64,000 bases of DNA, taken from the NCBI GenBank assembly GCA_028583685.1, contig JAMXIF010000003.1, positions 59,726,438-59,790,437 of the forward strand. Reading direction: 5' to 3'. Of the stretch, positions 35,893 through 49,683 are shown piece by piece. The translations under genes were made by a program, and so were the position numbers. The notes under the pieces were generated by a model. That model did not search any database, had not been told where the DNA came from, and worked only from the letters and a program-made list of their open reading frames with translations. Within the stretch, counting starts at the first letter, position 1; each line of letters begins with the position of its first letter. Source of the DNA: Petaurus breviceps papuanus. Lineage: Eukaryota > Chordata > Mammalia > Diprotodontia > Petauridae.

Positions 35893-37082
35893 TTTAAAGG
35901 CAATAAATTTGCAAATGTAAAATGAATGCACCTTTAGAAAAACATTTCAATGACAAACATTAAACACTGAGTAATCTTGCTTATCTATTGTCCATCTTAT
36001 CAAGTATACAACAGAATGAAATGCAATGAAAAAAAGTCAGTCTTCACATGCATCCTATAAGAAAGCTTTCTTCTTGAAGAGGTGATCATTAAAATGAACA
36101 TCTTTGTACTTTTACATATTGGCTTTAGGTTCCAAAAGAAAGATAAGGAACAAAATGTAAATTTCCCCACATCATCTAGAAAATAGGTGGGCAACTGGAA
36201 GTTAAGATTTAAACTTTCTATCAGAAACAAAATATCCAAATGAAAAGACATGATAACTAATATTTCAAAATTTATCCTAATACTATTGATTATAAAAACT
36301 CCTAAATGCAACTGCTTATTTAAAAAAAAAGCTACAAGTGTAATTCCAGTAAATAAAATTTACTAGAAAATTATTTTCCAATAGCAGTTATATAGTTTAT
36401 TCAATTTTGTTGAAAGACCATGAAGATCTATATTCCTTCAGAGATACAAAATACAGACCTTTTGGAAAATGACTTTTAAATATCACTAAGACACTCTTTA
36501 TCTATAACAAGTGAAACTAGTGAAGTAGGCAAGTGAAATTTAAAATACTCTAATATTTAATTTTAGATTATGTACAGTAGAGCTAAATTTGTATATTTGT
36601 TACTACTAATGCTTGAATCTTCATAGGCAGATAATAAACCTGTTATACCATGTTCATATTGGTTAGTTTCCTGGAGCAAATACAATCAGTACATATTTAA
36701 ACTGTGATGCTGCTGGTGGCAATAACAGGGCAATGTACTGTTTCATTATTTAAAAATAAAATTGATGTAATACTATTATTTCAGTAGTAATTACTTTACA
36801 TGCAAGTTTTCTTGCTAAGGAATGACTTCCATTGGGCCCAATATACAAAATATTTCTGTTAATAGTGGCTTTTACAACATATTTTACTAAATTTTCTAAA
36901 TATATTCACTGATATGCTACAACTTAAGATTCAAACATTAGGCAGGCTGAAAAAAAGCAATCCATAAGCTAAGGTGAAAATTCCAATAACTTTCCCAAAC
37001 AAATAAAAAGAAAAAAAAAAGGAGTCCAATGAGCACACTGTAGGTCCCAAGTTATCCTATGGCTCTTAACCTAAATTTGTGC

Positions 37083-37132
37083 ACATACACGCACACACAC
37101 ACATGCACACACACACACACACATACATACAC
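37083..37132. repeat. (CA)n microsatellite in PCMTD1 3'UTR
   Basis: Interrupted CA repeat; read in gene sense it is a GT-rich run in the inferred 3'UTR. Confidence 0.95.
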
Positions 37133-37792
37133 AAAAGCAAAAAACAAATGAACGTATTAAGATCTCTGTGAAAATCATTTTATACTTGAAAGTTGTGTCC
37201 AGAAGCATATATATGCCCACACAGCCCTACCTTGTAAAATAAAAATACTCAGAAGTTTAAGTTCCACTTACTAAAGTGCATCTGCTTAACAAACCTAATA
37301 GGCCCTGCTATTACAATGATCCAACAAAGAATAGCTAATGTTTCTTCACTTCCTAGTCTTATTAAATGTAGAATGACCTATTTTTTTTGCCAAATGTATA
37401 ATAACTATGCCATGAACTAAAAAAGAACTCAATGTGATCTTTTAAAATTCTCAAGAATTGGATCTCCTCATTTAAACTGAAACTATAGCATATTCATACA
37501 AACTAAGAGCTATATTAACTCTCTATTTACTTTAATATTAGCATGATGTTCCCTTAAGTTGTCTCTATGAGAGAAACAGTAATTTCCCACCCCCTAGATC
37601 TTTTGGCAGTAGCTACAAATGCAAAAGTAGCAGGACTTTCTGTACCAGAGACACTGTATTTTTATTAAAGCCAACTTATTCAGTATCTGTACTCAGTTAT
37701 TGCACTTATGTATTACCCGGAATACATCTATAACAACCCAGCAATAATGATTGCAACAAAAGTATAGTAAATAAGTCTACAAAGAGTTTGCT

Positions 37793-37902
37793 GTCACTAT
37801 ATTAGAAGTAGATCTTCATGTTTTAAAATCTTTTCTAGAAAAAAATGCCAATAATAGCCATTCAACCAGAATACATAAATTATTACTTAATCAGATATAA
37901 AA
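37793..37902 (+). repeat. 110-base block in PCMTD1 3'UTR (copy 2)
   Basis: Partner of 33770-33879, same orientation, one mismatch in 110. It sits in the repeat-poor 3'UTR about 320 bases after the PCMTD1 stop in gene sense, so this is the likelier original. Confidence 0.9.
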
Positions 37903-38221
37903 GTTTATCTACCCTTCACACAATATAAATCTGTTAGGATTATTATTTTTTTTTTTACCATGCACAAAATCATGATTAGTTTGGAATATCTCTCTGGGTT
38001 AAAACAGCATTTTTTTCAAAATTTAAAGAAAAATAGATTTTATAAAAGGGACTTTCACTGTAAATCTAAGTCTTATTCTAAGACAGAAATTGGCTATGCT
38101 TTTTCATCGTAATTCTGTCTCAGTGAAAGACATAATTGTATTTGTTGATCTATTTATAACAAATGCTACATTTTCAAGAATAAAGGAATTATCAGTAGGC
38201 ATCCTTTCTACTTCACATGAA

Positions 38222-38589
38222 TTATTTATCCCTAAAGTATGTCAAGTATGCTTTTAAAGATTCAGGCAGGGGTAGTCTCATGATTTTCTCTCTCAATAGA
38301 TTTTGAGGGGGTTCCTCTGGCTTCAAGGCTTCACTGTGGTCTTTTTCTTCCTCTTCTTTGTGGTCTTCTTCCATTTTTTCCTCTTCCTCACTGTCGAGAG
38401 TCTGAGGGATAAGTTGATTACCCACAAATACATATGTGTTAATTCTCTGTTTAACTCTCTTCCTTTTTCTTTTGGGAGGAGCTTTCTGAGAAATACCCTT
38501 GGCTTGCATCTCATCATTTATGAAGTTTCTAAGTGTTCGCCGAATGTAAATCCTAGCCAAGTCTTGTAGATTCCTGACAGCACATGGGG
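38222..38589 (-). CDS. PCMTD1: PCMTD1 last coding exon (residues 236-357), SOCS-box-like tail
   Basis: After a CTTTAG acceptor the exon completes Pro236, then reads PCAVRNLQDLARIYIRR and ends SLKAYLTYFRDK-stop (TAA at 38222-38224). NLQDLARIYIRR (242-253) fits the Elongin-B/C binding BC-box pattern (compare SLQxLCRxxI), with Ala in the usual Cys position. LPLPESLKAYLTY (341-353) fits a Cullin-5 box with its LPxP core. Between them are a basic run KRKRKRVKQR (275-284), a likely nuclear localisation signal, and an acidic run rich in Glu (about 305-330). Together these support a Cullin-5 substrate-receptor role, as proposed for PCMTD1. Counting codons over all four exons lands exactly on residue 357. 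Confidence 0.97.
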
Positions 38590-38695
38590 CTAAAGAAAAA
38601 GATTAAAAGGTTAAAATAAAGATTATTTCTTGAAAAAAAATACTGTAAAAATTTAATCTCATACTTTAGTGAATTCTAAACAGATGATAAAGATG

Positions 38696-38866
38696 GGGTT
38701 CTTTTGGTTTTGTTTTTTGGGAGAGGGAAAGATAGGGCAGTTGGGGCTAAGTGACTTGCCCAAGGTCACATGGCTAGTTTTGTGTTACGTGTCTGTGGCC
38801 AGATTTGAACTCAGGTCCTCCTGACTCCAGGGCTGGTATTCTATTCACTGTGCCACCTAGCTACAC
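38696..38866 (-). mobile_element. tRNA-derived marsupial SINE with target duplication
   Basis: Reversed consensus ending 'gtgccacctagcta'. Flanked by tgataaagatg (38685-38695 and 38867-38877). It is only about 110 bases upstream of the PCMTD1 last exon in the intron. Confidence 0.9.
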
Positions 38867-39012
38867 TGATAAAGATGTTTTTAAAAGATGGAAAAAAGTG
38901 AAATAATCTCAAATGCAGAGATGATTTTTCCATCAAAGAAATAGAAGGAATTCTTTAACATAATTGTGCTTGATAGTATTAAGAATAAAGGTCAACAAAA
39001 TATAATCATTAA

Positions 39013-39165
39013 TGGGGCGGCTAGGTGGCGCAGTGAGTAGAGTGCTGGCTCTGGAGTCAGGAGGACCTGATTTCAGATCTGGCCTCAGACACTTACACAC
39101 ACAAATAAAAAACCTAGCCGTGTGAACTTGGGCAAGTTACTTAACCCCAAATGCCCTCCAAAAAA
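39013..39165 (+). mobile_element. tRNA-derived marsupial SINE
   Basis: 'ggggcggctaggtggcgcag' head; the tail runs into a TA repeat (39168-39182). Possible duplicate tcattaa on both sides. Confidence 0.85.
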
Positions 39166-39199
39166 GCAAATATATATATATACTTCATTAACTTTTATA

Positions 39200-39400
39200 T
39201 AATGCACTTTCAAATTTGCAAAGGGCTTTATGATACATTATCTCCTTTGAGGCTTACAACATCCCTGTTAAGTGGGTGTTACAGTTATTATTCCTACTTC
39301 ATAGATTGGGAAACCATAGATTTACCAGAGGCACCCAGCTAATGTCAAAGAAATGATCTGAACACAGGTCTCCAGATCTAGTACTCTATCCATTTTCTGA
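39200..39400 (-). repeat. MIR-like remnant
   Basis: 'tttgcaaagggctttatgat' and 'ttattcctacttcatagatt' order matches a reversed MIR-like SINE. Confidence 0.5.
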
Positions 39401-39419
39401 TGGTGTCTTTTTTTACCAA

Positions 39420-40145
39420 AATTTTTTTGAAAATTAATGATTGGGGGAAAATATTTATGGTATTATGTATGAAAGATGTTAAAACATTTACAAAAGGTCC
39501 ACAATGGAACAGATATGAACAATTTCTGTAAAACACAAAATGCTCAACCTCACTAATAATCAAAAGAAATACTAATAAAAACTTTCAGGTACCACCTAAG
39601 TAACATCAACTTGGCAAAAATAATTAAAAGCTAAAAAAACAGTGCAGGAAGGTGGAGGGTTAGAAAAATTATCTAATTCTAAAAGAATGATAAATCAATT
39701 ATGAATAGAATTACAAATGGATAGAATCTTCTTGGAAGATAATCTGGCAGTAAGTAATAAGGGCTTTTAAAAAAATAATCTTTGACCTAGCAAGTCCTGA
39801 AAGCATTATCAAAAACAAAACAAAGGAGTTATACATTCAAAGATCTTTAAAAGAATGTTTCAGAGAATCACAGAATCACATTTGGAAGGTACTTCAGGTC
39901 TTTTAGTTTTAATTTTGTAACTAGAAACTACAAAAGAAAAAGTGGTACCAATATAAATGCATAATAGTAAGACAATGGTTAAATAAATTGTGGTATAGGA
40001 ATACAAATATAATACATATGCAATTAAGATTGACAATTATGAGGAATAAAAAGAAATCTGGAAGGACCCCTATAAAATGACGGAGGGAGAAGAGGGAGAG
40101 GAAGGACAGAACCCATACTATCAATCATAGAAGAGAAAGGTGAAT
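39420..40145 (+). mobile_element. Old L1 ORF2 3' remnant
   Basis: The order of words matches the L1 ORF2 C-terminus (aaatgctcaacctcactaat, ggtaccacct, caatggttaaataaattgtgg), but divergence is much greater than in the 14 kb copy. It lies in the last intron of PCMTD1. Confidence 0.6.
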
Positions 40146-42550
40146 GGTGGAAAAAGTGAATAGGAATGAACACAATCAGTAGGCCACACATAATACTTGT
40201 CCCTGAATAGAACTAAAATCAAGCTGGGCCACCACCTAGGACACCTAAAACTACAAAACTTCTCCAGTCCTAATCCAAAATGAACCCAATATTTTTAAAG
40301 CTCAAAAAGAACTAAAACGACCTTTGAAGTAAAGCAATGGCTGAGTGACCTACTATATTTCACCTACCCAACTTTCTAATGCCACCATAGCTAAAATATT
40401 TTGATTCTCTGCTACCCATATCAGGGTCAAATTCAAATTTGGAGCATGTCTAGCAAGGGTTGGAAGCTAGAGAAATCAGGAGGTTCTTTTCTCTTTTCAA
40501 GTACTACTGCATATATGTTATATATAAGGTTTTTATTTTACCCTTCTATCTCCGGCATCCAGTACAGTGCCTTGAACATATAAAGTGCTCAGTAGACACT
40601 TACTGAAAAGAACACACTATGTGCCACCTATCTGGTTCTTTTCTCAGAAACTTTCTTTCTCATCACCAATGTTCTTAATTCTTTGTTAATCAAAGCACCT
40701 TGCTTATTTTCCTCTTCTCACTCTTCCTTGGATAATATGTTGACTACAGCAAGTGTCTATGCCCTCAAATCCTCCTGAGTATGGCTGAACCAGATTAAAA
40801 TGTAAATGGAAAATAAATTAACAAATAAAAATATGCTAAAAACACAGATGTTGATGTCATTTTTTAAAGTCAATATTTGCTTGCAGAGAATCGTATGTAT
40901 GGTTTTAATTCTCCTTTCCTTTCTTTTTCAGATTTGATATCACTGGCCTACAGCACAAAACAGATACCAGAGCTGAGAACCACCTTTTAAGAACAGTAGC
41001 CTCTCAAATTCACAGCATCCTAGGAATGCTAACAAGAGGAAGAAAGTACCTTTGTAGAAGTACCAAAACCCTTTTGTTATTTCCCGTGTTACTCATGCTA
41101 GTCTTTTAACAAAACAGATACATATTCTTTAAATAACATGGCAATGTGTCTGCAGCCAAATGGCAGTGTTATTCTCAAAAGGAGTAGCTTAGCTCTCCAG
41201 CCTTCTCTCACAACATCTGCCCCTCAGCCCCTGATGTCCTACATCCATCTTCTTCATGTGACTCTCTCAACTGTGTATACTCCTATGTTAAATACAGCTG
41301 CTCAAGGGATACTTCTACCAAAGTCCATAAAATCCTGAGTTGCCAGAGAACCTTACAAATCACCAGCTAAGCTTTGGGCAGAGGGAGAATTATAACTACA
41401 TTTTGGCAAGCTTTTAGCTCACATTAAGGGCATGTTTCTTTGAACATTCTCTAGAATGATGCAAAAAGGTTTCAGCTGCTAAAAATTTGGAAGTCTCACA
41501 GCACTATACCTACTGTTCAATACTTGTTTTTATTCTACTTTAGGTGGGAGCTTGTTAATAACAGATGAAAAACAATATTAATCTAGGTTGCTCAAAGTCA
41601 ATTTCTAATTCAATCTGACCTATCAAAATTCAGTTAAAATTAACCTCACTAATACACTGAACTGAAGCAGTTTATTGTGTTAGCAAAGTATGAAGTTTTA
41701 AAGATAAACAGGATTATGTACATATTTTTGAGATAAGGTTCTGCTTATTAATAACTAAATTGCTTTTTTGACTTCTATTAAAAGAGACTTAAAAATTCTT
41801 TGCTATTAATATTTAACAAAAGAATTCTCAATTCTATAGTGTATTTCTGTTAACTGATTTTACCACGCAAAAACATTTTGTCTTATTTCATACCTGTCAT
41901 AATGGTGCTTATTTTAAAACATATAAATATAATAGCAATATCTCAAATTTATGTATTTCATAAATGTGTTGATACGATCAAAAAGTACTTGATATTCATG
42001 TTTATACCACTGGTTATGTTTATAGGGAATATTATCCAAATAATCACAGTAATTACCCCGTTTATAAAAAAATAGATTAAATTCTACTTTTTACAATAGA
42101 AAATTAAAATAAGCAGGTAAAATAGTAAAGAATATTGAGTGGTGATTATTTGTGATTTTATTTTTACACAGTGCTACAGGTGTAGTGGGCACTCAAATGC
42201 TTTCTTAACTGTTATTTCCTGTGGACTCCGAAAATCCACTTATGACTAACCATAATGCTTACAGTTAGGCAATTATAAAGTCAAATTTTAATGCTGTGCA
42301 ATGAGGTTATCATTTCTTGAGTTCTCTTTTCTCATTCCTTTTCATCCATCTACTTTAACTGACATGGCTCCCAATATCAGAAATGCACAGCTGATTTAGG
42401 CTAGGAAAAAGACAGACAAAAGCAATTTTAAAAATTCTTTTTAATAGCCAAAGTTATACTGTATGTACCCAATAATTACAGAAACAACCAAAGCTAAAAA
42501 AGAGGGGATGTGGCTGAAATAAGTATACAGAAGAAAAAATATTTTCAAAA

Positions 42551-42697
42551 GGGGCGGCCAGGTAGCACAGTGAGTAAGAGCACTGGCTCCAGTGTTGAGA
42601 AGACCTGGAGATCGAATCCCGGGCTCAGACACTTAGCACCCTCCCAGAAACACCTGGCCGTGTAACCTTGAGCAAGTTACTTAACCCCAATTGCTTA
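42551..42697 (+). mobile_element. SINE dimer, left unit
   Basis: Starts 'ggggcggccaggtagcacag', ends 'ccccaattgctta' with no A tail, directly joined to the right unit. The 17-base duplicate aaaaaatattttcaaaa precedes it (42534-42550). Confidence 0.9.
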
Positions 42698-42846
42698 GGG
42701 GCGGCCAGATGGCTCAGTGAGTAAGAGTACCGGCTCCAGTGTCGGGATAACCTGGATCAAATCTGGGCTCAGATACTCAGCACCACACCCAGAAATAACT
42801 GGCTGTGTAACCTTGAGCAAGTTACTTAACCCCAATTGCTTTAAAA
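42698..42846 (+). mobile_element. SINE dimer, right unit
   Basis: Starts 'ggggcggccagatggctcag', ends with an A tail that merges into the duplicate aaaaaatattttcaaaa (42847-42863). It shares subfamily marks with the left unit ('gagtaagag', 'ggctccagtgt'). Confidence 0.9.
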
Positions 42847-43185
42847 AAAAAATATTTTCAAAAAACTGGCATCAATTCTGGTAATTTGGTATTTTATTAT
42901 AATTCAGCAGTTCCCTAAAAACCAAAACAGGGTCTCAACTATTTTTGGTACAGATATAGAATTTTGTGAAATTTAAAGGGTTCAAGCATTCTTGGAATAC
43001 AGCCCTAGAGAAGCTTCTATTTGTAGCAAAATAACTTCATCATTATCACATATTTAGCAAAATAATCCATGAGTTTCACATGTAAATTATGAACACAATT
43101 TGTAAGTGAATGCTGATCTTCTTAGAAAAAAATAGGGTATTTTAAATACAGCAATTCTTTGGTCTTAGAGAACAAAAATACTTAC

Positions 43186-43309
43186 GTAATCCCACTGAAT
43201 CTGGTTTGCTATTGTCATTCCTATTTGGTTGTATTAATGGAGCAAAGGAAACAGCAAGGATGTTTTTACTTTCCCAGGTATTCTGTCCAGTCCGCATAAT
43301 TTGAGTTAA
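43186..43309 (-). CDS. PCMTD1: PCMTD1 coding exon (residues 195-235)
   Basis: This 124-base exon reads LTQIMRTGQNTWESKNILAV, SFAPLIQPNRNDNSKPDSVG and L, then one base of a Pro codon. It starts in phase 0 after a TTTATTTAG acceptor and ends at a GTAAGT donor (43180-43185). It closes the methyltransferase-like fold and begins the linker to the C-terminal extension that separates PCMTD1/PCMTD2 from PCMT1. The linker residues I-NR-S (228-238 region) differ from the human V-SK-G I remember, which fits a rapidly changing linker. The exon is too short and too late in codon start to stand out as an open frame. Confidence 0.95.
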
Positions 43310-45512
<2,203 letters not shown>

Positions 45513-46659
45513 TCATTTCAGGATAATTCTCTTTCAAGAAAAATTAGTCTAGAAAAAAAAATTTAAACCTCATTTGTTAAGCAATGTTATTAACTTTAAA
45601 GTCTAGGATTTATTTATTCTATCCGAGTTCAATGTAAAAATTTGAGCACCAAACTTGATCTAGTTCATTATCAAAGGAAAAGAAAATCTGCTTTCTACTA
45701 ACTTATGCTTAGATATATCCAAAAACTATTATTAAAGTCAAATAATTATATCTAATGAAATTCTACTACAACTGTTCTCATAATCTGCCACAATAATTTG
45801 CAATGTAAGCTAGAATTCAGGGAAAGAAAGACTTAAGCAAATTTCTCCCCAATGGAAAGGAAAATATTCATGGGTAAATGAAGTTAGTAAGACTCCAAAG
45901 AGTACTCATCTCACTACTATTAACAGCAATAACTTTTAACCACATGGGATGTCATTCCCATTCTGTTTACTATAACCACTGCATACAAGTAAAACATTAT
46001 GAGCCCTTAGGACTGAGAATATTCCTGCTAACTTTAGGCTAAGGAACATTTTAAAACTAAGATACTATACTTAAGGGGGATAAATTAGCTATCCTGAGGC
46101 ATCATAGCTTATTGCCCTCTTCCCAGACATAAACAGGAAGAATTAGACCATAAATCAGGTAACATTTAACCCTGCCAACTCATTTCTGACTACAATATGG
46201 TTTGGAACAACAGGCCTCGGCTTAATTGCCTGTGTTCTAGTGAATGGAGAAAAACAACCTCTAGGGGGAAACAGATACCTTTTTTAAAATCTCCATAAAG
46301 AAAATTAGTTAAAGCTCTAAGTATTTTCTTTGGTTTGTGTTAAATAACTCTTATGTTGAGTTACTTTATAAAAGAAACAGTACATATATCCATAATAATT
46401 AAAACCTCGGCAAAACATTTACCTGTAAAGAAAAACAAAACAAATGCATAATATGGAATCCAGTTTTTGTTATCTAAAATTCTTCAGCTTTTAAGTTGAG
46501 TGACAAAGGACACAGAAATTAAGAGTGACAGACAGCATTACAAAGCCAAGACATCACTTCGAGGCAAAATAACTTTTAGGAAAAGCTTTGGCATGTAGTA
46601 GAGGAAAAAAATGCAATTCCAATAACTTTTCATTTGCAGTTTGTGTCCAAAATAAGGAG

Positions 46660-47085
46660 CTAATAGTTCTATTTACTGTTCTTCGCATTCACCAGACCAC
46701 ATCTAGAATACTGTGTTCAGTTCTAAGTGTTCATTTTGAAAGGTATCAACAAACAAAAGTGCATCCAGGAGAAACTAACCATGACAGTGAAAGAACTTGA
46801 ACCTATGTGATGTAGCACTGAACTGGGCATGTATTTACTCTAAAAATTAGAACTTACATACAAGATATTAAAAAAATTTGAAAATATTTTAAGGATTGAC
46901 ATATTCTAGGGGACAGAACTGGGACCACTGGATGAGGAGTTATATAGAGAAGTAGATATCTTCTACTTAAAAACTAGAGCCAACTATCTTAAGTGTTCAA
47001 GCAGAGAACCTACTATGATTAATAACATCTCTTCAACTAGTAACATATTGGCCTACAAAATCTCTAACATCCTTTCAACTTAAGA
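46660..47085 (+). mobile_element. CR1/L3 remnant, sense
   Basis: 'accagaccacatctagaata' and 'ctgtgttcagttct', then 'gtgcatccaggag', parallel the 25.9 kb copy; the copy is strongly diverged. Confidence 0.45.
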
Positions 47086-47136
47086 GGTATAAAGAATTTC
47101 AACTGAAAATAAAAATAGCAGTTACTGATTTATCTT

Positions 47137-47275
47137 AAGAAGCAACTTGGTAGAATAGATAGAGAGCTGGTCTTAAAGCTGTATGGACATGAACTCAAAT
47201 ACAGCCTTTGACACATGTTGGCTTTGACACATGTCGTGACCCTGGACAATTCAAATAACTTCTACTATAGATGAG
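47137..47275 (+). repeat. Degenerate marsupial SINE
   Basis: 'agcaacttggtagaatagata' and 'gaactcaaatacagcctttga' follow SINE order with a short internal duplication of 'ctttgacacatgt'. Confidence 0.5.
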
Positions 47276-47589
47276 GTGCTAAACTCACAGGCTACAGATC
47301 ACCCCCCAAAACTGCCTGAACCGAATTACAAGGTTATTGGGACATGTTTATCAAAATGAAAGCATAATACAACAGAGATATTAACATGTGGTATTCTAAA
47401 GTCAATATTTATAGTCTGCATAGCTAAATGACACCACTGACAATTCTATAGTAATATAAATTGGAGAGAATGTACCAACCTTCTCTAGTAGGAATTTTCT
47501 TATTTAAATCCTCTAAACCAATGAAATTAATATGAAATCATAAATCCAGTTCCTATCCCAATACAAGATTTTCAAAAAATGTTTCATAT

Positions 47590-47780
47590 GTTTTACCACA
47601 ATTGAACCTTACAATAACCACAGGTAAATACTACAGGCATCAGACCTCTTTATAGGTGACAAAACTGAGTCTTACAAAGTAAGTAACTTGCTCACAAATC
47701 TATATTAAGTGCAGAAAGAAGGATGTGAACCCTGGTCTTTCTGATTCTAAATCCAAAGTTTCAATCCATTAGGACTGCAC
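47590..47780 (-). repeat. MIR-like remnant
   Basis: 'gacaaaactgagtcttacaaa' followed by 'gtaacttgctcacaaat' is reversed MIR core. Confidence 0.5.
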
Positions 47781-49248
47781 TGCCTGTCTTTTTGTGCCTC
47801 AGTTATCATCCTTATGGCGTGGATACACTGAAGAAGGGAAACTCCCACTCAGTACTGCAAAGCTCAAGTAGTTCCCAGCAGTCAGTCAGCAGTACAAAGG
47901 AATTCAGATTTTGTTCTTTTACGTTTGCTGTGCTCCAAGCTCCACTGCCTCTCCCTCCAGCTCCAGGGTCACACGCTTGGTTCAGAAATTCAAACTACCT
48001 CTAAAAGGCATCCGTGGCCAAAAAATTTCTCCACTCGGTTGTCAAATTTCTTTCTTGGACACTGCCTCTACTAACCTGAGGGATCTCTCTCAAAGGTGTA
48101 GGGCTTTATTGCCCCAAGGACCAAGGATCGAACACTAATTTCTAGTCTATGCATAGTTTATGGATTTCTCCTCTTCTAATCAAATGTATATGCTTTCTTT
48201 TATATGAGTACCAATGAGGCACGGCAACCTGTCCGAATCATATCAATCACAAACTAAAACAATCAGTCCATGGGGCTATTCATACCTCTCCAAGTGTCAG
48301 AGTATGTCATGCCTATTCAAAATCCCAAATTAAAGAAGTCATCAAGTCTATGAATAACCATGTAGAGTAAAATGATCTCATATGTAACACAAACCTATGG
48401 CGATGACATGATCTAATAATCAGTGCATTTTATTAGAATATAACTTGAATGAGAAGAGAATGATTTAATTTTTGTATTTATAGCCCCTATGTGTGGCACA
48501 GTGCCTAGCATAAAGCAGGTACTTAGCATGCAATTTTGTCGCATACTGCTTTGTATGAGACTGTAGTTAGATATGGTGACCAGGAATAAAAGACTATAGC
48601 CTCCCTCAGTCTAGAGCATACAGTGTCTAATCTCAACTGAGCCATCAGAACACCAGTGCAATCCTCTTACTCTTCCTTAATTGAAGCATGAGCCCACTCA
48701 GTAAAGTGGTTGTTCCAAACCTACTTTATCAAGAACAATCACCCGGAGTCCCTCTTCTTCCCTCTTAAGCCCAACTCCCTGTCACATTCTCCTATATCCC
48801 TCTTTACTCCAGTATCTGATGCTGAAGATCCCATCTCACCAAGGCCAGACCCTCCACATGTACTTCTGATCCCCTCCTCTCTCACCTTCTCCAGCAGATT
48901 TCTTCCACTACCACCACTTCTCTCTTTCTAACCTTCAATCTCCTCCTATCTACTGGGTTATTCACCTGTGACCAACAAACATAATCAGGTTTTCTCCATG
49001 CTGGAGAACAAAGACTCTCACTAAACCCTACCACCCTCTCATTCTATATCTCCTTCCCTTCTTAGCCAAACTCCTTGAAAAAAGTCATTCATCTCTTCAT
49101 GCCTCTGCTTCCTTTCTTCCAAATCCCCTATAATGTCATTTTCAACTTCATGACTCAACTGAAACTGGTCTCTTCAAAATTATCAGCAATCTTTTAATTA
49201 CCAAATACAATGAACTTTTCTCACTAATCCTTGTGACCTCTACAGTAT

Positions 49249-49460
49249 TTGTTGTTTTCAGTCATGACCCCATTTGGGGTTTCCTTGACAAAGACACTAA
49301 AGTGATTTGCCATTTCCTTCTCCAGCTCATTTTACAGATGAGGAACTATGGCGAACAGGGTTAGGTGATTAGCCCAGGGTCACACAGCTAGGTGTCAGAG
49401 GCCAGATTTTAAGAAGTTTTCCTGATTCCAGGGTACTGTACACAGTGCCACCTAGCTGCC
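49249..49460 (-). mobile_element. Long-type marsupial SINE inside L2
   Basis: 'gaccccatttggggtttcctt', 'cattttacagatgaggaact' and 'gccacctagctgcc'. Flanked by cagtat (49243-49248 and 49461-49466). Confidence 0.8.
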
Positions 49461-49683
49461 CAGTATATGACATGATCAAATTCTGCACCAATACTCTGGG
49501 TTTCATGACACTGCTTCTGTCTCTTACTTTTCCTGCAACCTGTTTAACCAATTCTTCTCAGTCTGTGGGGCTCTGCCTTGGATCCTCTTCTGTCACTATG
49601 TTCTTAGTGACCTTGTCAGTTCCCATGAGTTTTAATTTTTCTTTCTATGTAAGTTAAGACCCAGATCCATATAACTATTATTA

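Larger units (their letters stand above)
35800..38221 (-). other. PCMTD1: PCMTD1 3'UTR (inferred extent)
   Basis: Downstream of the PCMTD1 stop the sequence is AT-rich and, down to about 35.7 kb, free of recognisable SINEs or LINEs, apart from a CA repeat at 37085-37130. Freedom from repeats over 2.4 kb is unusual in this window and fits a conserved 3'UTR. Open frames here, such as 36000-36311 on the minus strand, have no recognisable protein features and are judged chance. The end is set by the candidate poly(A) signals at 35.8-35.9 kb. Confidence 0.65.
38590..43185 (-). other. PCMTD1: PCMTD1 last intron
   Basis: Bounded by GTAAGT (43180-43185) and CTTTAG (38590-38595). It carries SINEs at 38.7, 39.0 and 42.6 kb, a MIR-like remnant at 39.2 kb and an old L1 at 39.4-40.1 kb. 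In 40146-42530 I recognise nothing except A/T-rich intronic DNA. Confidence 0.9.

Noticed and set aside
36000-36311. 103-codon minus-strand frame below PCMTD1
   Set aside because: It is inside the AT-rich 3'UTR, has no motif and is not in frame with PCMTD1.
47800-48140. Possible processed pseudogene (open frames in two plus frames)
   Set aside because: No protein family was recognised and there is no A tail or target duplication.
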